DNA from: Streptococcus sp. oral taxon 061
GTDB lineage: Bacteria > Bacillota > Bacilli > Lactobacillales > Streptococcaceae
Reading direction: 5' to 3'
DNA length: 64,000 nucleotides
Assembly (NCBI RefSeq): GCF_013394695.1
Contig: NZ_CP058258.1
Coordinates: forward strand, 1,322,001 to 1,386,000
Position numbers and translations under genes: made by a program. Below the pieces are notes generated by a model that was not told the DNA's origin, did no database searches, and saw only the letters and a program-made list of their open reading frames with translations. This document shows, in pieces, positions 60,532 to 64,000 of this stretch; the first letter of the stretch is position 1, and each line of letters starts with the position of its first letter.

Positions 60532-61593
60532 ATGCTCATATTTCCACTGATGAATGATTTATCACGTAAAATCATCCATATTGACATGGATGCCTTTTTT
60601 GCTGCTGTAGAAATTCGTGACAATCCTAAGCTTAAAGGGAAACCTGTTATTATTGGTAGCGACCCTAGGAAAACAGGAGGCAGGGGTGTTGTTTCAACCT
60701 GTAGTTATGAAGCGAGAGCATTCGGGATCCACTCAGCTATGAGTTCCAAAGAGGCTTATGAACGCTGTCCTCAAGCTATTTTTATTTCTGGGAACTATGA
60801 AAAATATACTACTGTTGGCCAACAGATTCGATCTGTTTTTAAACGATATACGGATAAAATTGAACCCATGAGTATCGACGAAGCTTATCTAGATGTAACT
60901 GAAAACAAGCTTGGTATCAAATCTGCTGTAAAAATTGCTCGTTTAATTCAGCAGGATATCTGGAACGAATTGCGATTAACAGCTTCTGCCGGTGTTTCAT
61001 ACAATAAATTTTTAGCTAAAATGGCAAGTGACTACCAAAAGCCTCGTGGTTTGACAGTCATTCTTCCTGATGAAGCTGAAAATTTCCTCAAGCAAATGGA
61101 TGTCGCTAAATTCCACGGTGTGGGCAAGAAAACAGTTGAAAAACTCCATCAAATGGGTGTATTTACGGGTACTGACCTTTTAGAGATTTCTGAAATCACT
61201 CTCATTGATCGTTTCGGACGACTCGGTTTTGACCTTTATCGTAAAGCTCGAGGTATTGATAATTCTCCCGTTAAATCAAATCGTATCCGTAAGTCTATTG
61301 GTAAAGAAAAAACTTACAGTAAGATTCTAAGTCTAGATGAAGATATAAAAAAAGAGCTAACTCTCCTTTCGGAAAAAGTGACCCTTAGTCTTCAAAAACA
61401 TGAAAAAAGTGGTAAAATTGTCATTTTGAAAATCCGCTATGCTGACTTTTCTACTTTGACAAAACGAAAAACACTGAGCCAACAAACACAAGACTCTGAA
61501 GAAATCGCACAAAGCATTATCCAACTCTACGAAACACTGAGTGATAAAGACAAGGGTGTCCGCTTATTGGGAGTCACTGTGACAGGATTTTAA
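60532..61593 (+). CDS. dinB: DNA polymerase IV (Y-family)
   Basis: This 353-residue translesion polymerase has the N-terminal palm motif [14 protein letters not shown], a [15 protein letters not shown] steric-gate region ([11 protein letters not shown]), the catalytic SIDEAYLD and a helix-hairpin-helix [12 protein letters not shown]. It bypasses lesions at the cost of fidelity. The ATG at 60532 follows AAAGGA. An in-frame ATG 12 codons upstream overlaps the -10 box and is unlikely. It diverges from pflB. Confidence 0.94.
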   Translation: MLIFPLMNDLSRKIIHIDMDAFFAAVEIRDNPKLKGKPVIIGSDPRKTGGRGVVSTCSYEARAFGIHSAMSSKEAYERCPQAIFISGNYEKYTTVGQQIRSVFKRYTDKIEPMSIDEAYLDVTENKLGIKSAVKIARLIQQDIWNELRLTASAGVSYNKFLAKMASDYQKPRGLTVILPDEAENFLKQMDVAKFHGVGKKTVEKLHQMGVFTGTDLLEISEITLIDRFGRLGFDLYRKARGIDNSPVKSNRIRKSIGKEKTYSKILSLDEDIKKELTLLSEKVTLSLQKHEKSGKIVILKIRYADFSTLTKRKTLSQQTQDSEEIAQSIIQLYETLSDKDKGVRLLGVTVTGF

Positions 61594-61622
61594 AAACCTT
61601 GAAGGATCTTCCTTCAAGGTTT
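61594..61622. terminator. Bidirectional terminator between dinB and uppP
   Basis: AAACCTTGAAGGA and its inverse with a 3-base loop, between converging genes. Confidence 0.9.
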
Positions 61623-61627
61623 CTTTC

Positions 61628-62473
61628 TTATACAAATAATCGAACAAAGCTATAAATTAGTAAGACACTACCAAGAACAATACGGTATTTACCAAACACT
61701 GTAAAGTCGTGTTTTTTGACATAGCTGGTCAAGAAACGAATAGCAACCATGCTGACTGCAAAAGCCACTACCATAGCAACTAGAAGTAAGAAGAATTGGC
61801 CAAAAGTCAAGACTTCTCCAGCCTTGATGAATTTAAAAATCTTCAAAGCGCTGGCTCCAAACATAACTGGAATTCCTAGATAGAAGGTAAATTCTGTCAC
61901 CACTGAACGACTAGTACCATTTAACAAACCACCAATGATTGTGGCACCAGAACGACTAGTTCCTGGTAAAAGGGACAAAACTTGGAAAAGACCGATATAC
62001 AATGCTGTTTTGTAAGGTAATTTATCTAACTCCGTAACTGTTGGCTCAATAGCTTGGGCCTTGTTGCGTTTTTCAAGATAGATAAAGGCAACCCCATAAA
62101 CAATCAACATAATGGCTACTGAAACCTTGTTATGGAAATAGGTATCAAACCAATCATCAAACTTAAAGACTAGGAGAAGAGGTAGGGTCGCCACAAAAAC
62201 TTTGGACCATAACTGCCAAGTTCTACGAACTTGAACTTTATCCTTACCTGGTTTGAAGGGATTAAGTTTGTTAAAGTAGATAACCACAACTGCAAAGATG
62301 GCACCAAGTTGAATGACTACGTTAAACAAAGACTTAAAAGCTTCAGTTTGGTCTTTATATTTGACGAATTCTTCCGCTAAAATCAAGTGACCAGTACTTG
62401 AAATCGGCAACCATTCCGTAATTCCTTCAACAATACCAAAAAAGATTGATTTTAAAATTTCAAAAAAATACAT
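61628..62473 (-). CDS. uppP: Undecaprenyl-diphosphate phosphatase (BacA family)
   Basis: This 281-residue membrane enzyme regenerates the lipid carrier undecaprenyl phosphate for peptidoglycan and other polymers and gives bacitracin tolerance. The two inverted-repeat motifs are [20 protein letters not shown] near the N-terminus and [10 protein letters not shown] near residue 170, with eight or more membrane segments. It complements the mevalonate operon at 38.7-42.5 kb in lipid-carrier supply. Confidence 0.95.
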   Translation of the reverse strand: MYFFEILKSIFFGIVEGITEWLPISSTGHLILAEEFVKYKDQTEAFKSLFNVVIQLGAIFAVVVIYFNKLNPFKPGKDKVQVRRTWQLWSKVFVATLPLLLVFKFDDWFDTYFHNKVSVAIMLIVYGVAFIYLEKRNKAQAIEPTVTELDKLPYKTALYIGLFQVLSLLPGTSRSGATIIGGLLNGTSRSVVTEFTFYLGIPVMFGASALKIFKFIKAGEVLTFGQFFLLLVAMVVAFAVSMVAIRFLTSYVKKHDFTVFGKYRIVLGSVLLIYSFVRLFV

Positions 62474-62534
62474 AGATTACTCCTTTTTCTATCCTCCATT
62501 ATATCATACTTTTAAAGGCTGTGTTGAGTTTTCT

Positions 62535-64000
62535 TTAGAAAGCACCAACACTTCCACCACCGCCACCGCCTGAGAAGCCACCTCCAGAGCTACCGCTTCC
62601 GGATGATACAGAAAAGGTACTTGCTGTATTTGCGACACTAACATAATGGCTCATTTGTGCTGTTGAATGATAAAACATACTGTGCCAGCTATAAGCTACA
62701 TAGAGATTGATATCTGGATTTTCTACTTGGATGTGGTGAACCTTCATCAAATGGCTAACCTTATCAGCATATCCAAACAAAGTTGCATACACTAATAGAC
62801 GATTCCAAACAACAATACTTTCCAATTCAGCCTGATCCAATCGTGCAATGTCACGCAACATATTTTCAAAACTGGTCCAGAGATAGTAGACTTCTGCTCC
62901 TGCTTCATTTAGGACACCATCACGATTATCTAGTCGAAGCTTCCAATAATAGAAAACAGCCAAAACCAAACCTAGAAAACTAAGTACTGACAAAGGGAGG
63001 TAAAAATAAGCATGAACATCTAAACTGTACAAGAACAAACCAAATCCGATAAATAGAGGTAGGATAGTAGAAAGTCCCATACCCACTTGCAAGGCCTTTT
63101 CCACACCAGTTAAAGGACGATAGTAATCTGGGAGTCCCCAGAAGGTAACCCGATTTCTCACTCCTTCTTGCATCTCTTTCAATGCTTCTTCGAAAGAGGA
63201 TTTGAGCTTACGACCTTTTGTTTGAATCCGTCTTTCATCAGCAGCTTTTGCTCCACGGTAAAGACTCTCAGAGACCTTATAATCCGCAAACAAATCAGAA
63301 ACAGCAACTTCTTTTTTACCTGAAAAGGCCAGATTTAGACAGGTTCGCTCAAAGATTGCCAAGCCATCTTCTTTTACCAACCTTAAAATAACTGCATCTC
63401 CTTCTGAAATAATAGAGACATTCCCACGGTCAATTACATCTAACAAGGTAGCCTGAATAAGCTGGTTGAAGTCGAATTTGCCTGTTCCTTTAATTAGAGG
63501 ACTCACTTCCTCCAAGGAGGTCGAGTAAACAGCTTCAGATAAAACCATAGGCTCTAATTCCATCGGCGGTTCATAGAGACGATGATTTTTGGCATATTTG
63601 ACTGAAGGAGTGGTTTTTCTTCTATAAATAAAATAGAAGCAGATACTCAATAACAAGGAGATGGAAAGTATTGAAGGAAACACCCAAGTAACGAGTTGTT
63701 TACTCTGCTCTTTTTCTCTAACAATCGAGTCTTCTATCTTATTAAACTCTTCTAAACGATTCCCTTTCAAGTCCTGATCCGTAGCGCTAGCAAAATCAGT
63801 TCGAGGCCAGTATGCATGCAACTCAACTCCGCGCTTAGACGGAAGATTGTCTAAACGAATAGTATAGTCATGACCACTCTGTTCAATCCTTCCCTCTCTA
63901 TAGAGTTGCCCTGTGTGAAAAAAGAGTTTTTCAGCCCCCTTCTCTCCACTTACGTGAAACTCAAACTTTTCAATAGATTCTGAACTATCTGTTAAGGGTT
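62535..64000 (-). CDS. DUF2207 membrane protein, N-terminus beyond window edge
   Basis: At least 488 codons are open to the right edge. The visible part has an extracytoplasmic region (about 95 residues, ending GVELHAYWPRTDFASA), a membrane segment (VFPSILSISLLLSICFYFIYRR), a cytoplasmic domain, two further membrane segments (VGMGLSTILPLFIGFGLFLY, FYLPLSVLSFLGLVLAVFYYW) and a glycine-rich C-terminus, GSSGGGFSGGGGGGSVGAF. This is the DUF2207 layout. The function is unknown. The start lies outside the window. A TTG at 63821 is only an internal leucine codon. Confidence 0.85.
   Translation of the reverse strand, partial: PLTDSSESIEKFEFHVSGEKGAEKLFFHTGQLYREGRIEQSGHDYTIRLDNLPSKRGVELHAYWPRTDFASATDQDLKGNRLEEFNKIEDSIVREKEQSKQLVTWVFPSILSISLLLSICFYFIYRRKTTPSVKYAKNHRLYEPPMELEPMVLSEAVYSTSLEEVSPLIKGTGKFDFNQLIQATLLDVIDRGNVSIISEGDAVILRLVKEDGLAIFERTCLNLAFSGKKEVAVSDLFADYKVSESLYRGAKAADERRIQTKGRKLKSSFEEALKEMQEGVRNRVTFWGLPDYYRPLTGVEKALQVGMGLSTILPLFIGFGLFLYSLDVHAYFYLPLSVLSFLGLVLAVFYYWKLRLDNRDGVLNEAGAEVYYLWTSFENMLRDIARLDQAELESIVVWNRLLVYATLFGYADKVSHLMKVHHIQVENPDINLYVAYSWHSMFYHSTAQMSHYVSVANTASTFSVSSGSGSSGGGFSGGGGGGSVGAF

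Noticed and set aside
62535..63821. Complete DUF2207 gene starting at the TTG at 63821
   Set aside because: The frame stays open to the window edge with protein-like sequence upstream, so the TTG is an internal leucine codon.

Overview
The window is a stretch of low-GC Firmicutes chromosome from a Streptococcus of the mitis group, close to S. pneumoniae, S. mitis and S. oralis. The evidence is family content: RitR with Asn53 and Cys128, MapZ, LiaFSR, the mevalonate-pathway operon, a CbpJ-like choline-binding protein, AliA, PBP1A, LuxS, ClpL and the L,D-carboxypeptidase LdcB. Most genes are vertically inherited housekeeping genes. I see no prophage, integrative element, insertion sequence, CRISPR array, rRNA or tRNA.

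Layout. 1-4.6 kb: aspC (cut by the left edge) with a TseB/YpmB-like membrane gene, an FMN reductase behind a long palindromic operator, a probable lipoteichoic-acid ligase (tacL/rafX-like) and birA. 4.6-9.5 kb: ackA and a methyltransferase, then pyrG with a CTP-sensing attenuator, then rpoE. 9.5-15.7 kb: an ABC-2 exporter pair, then pheT and pheS under a Phe T-box. 15.7-25 kb: ldcB, a HIT protein, an M42 peptidase, two lipoproteins, brnQ, a rhodanese/uracil-DNA glycosylase pair, pepV, a nitroreductase, a remnant of an amino-acid binding protein and a metallophosphoesterase. 25.1-27.3 kb: a small XRE regulator/membrane-protein cassette and a TDT transporter. 27.4-36.2 kb: mutS2-cvpA-zapA divergent from rnhC-lepB-recD2, then tig. 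36.2-42.5 kb: liaFSR and mvaK1-mvaD-mvaK2-fni. 42.6-55.4 kb: cbpJ-like, ritR, gnd, mapZ, an RNA methyltransferase, rnpB, gpsB, a ypsA-family gene, recU-pbp1a, aliA and luxS. 55.4-64 kb: clpL, pflB, dinB, uppP and a DUF2207 membrane protein cut by the right edge.

Functional themes. Much of the window serves the cell envelope and division: MapZ, GpsB, YpsA, ZapA, PBP1A, LdcB, LiaFSR, UppP, the TacL-like ligase and the mevalonate operon that feeds undecaprenyl phosphate. A second theme is fermentative carbon metabolism: pflB, ackA and gnd, with candidate CcpA (cre) sites at pflB and ackA. Cis-acting RNA and DNA control is well represented: the pyrG reiterative-transcription attenuator, the pheS T-box, RNase P RNA, three CtsR-type boxes at clpL and several unassigned palindromic operators.

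Compared with the pneumococcal order as I remember it, the most notable points are absences. aliA lies directly beside luxS, with no dexB or capsule locus. The TacL-like gene lies beside birA with no raffinose cluster. The ackA-methyltransferase pair lies beside pyrG instead of the comG-type operon. I found no convincing wholly new system. The best unexplained items are the FMN-reductase operator, the XRE/membrane-protein cassette with its palindrome and the palindrome in front of the DUF1307 lipoprotein.
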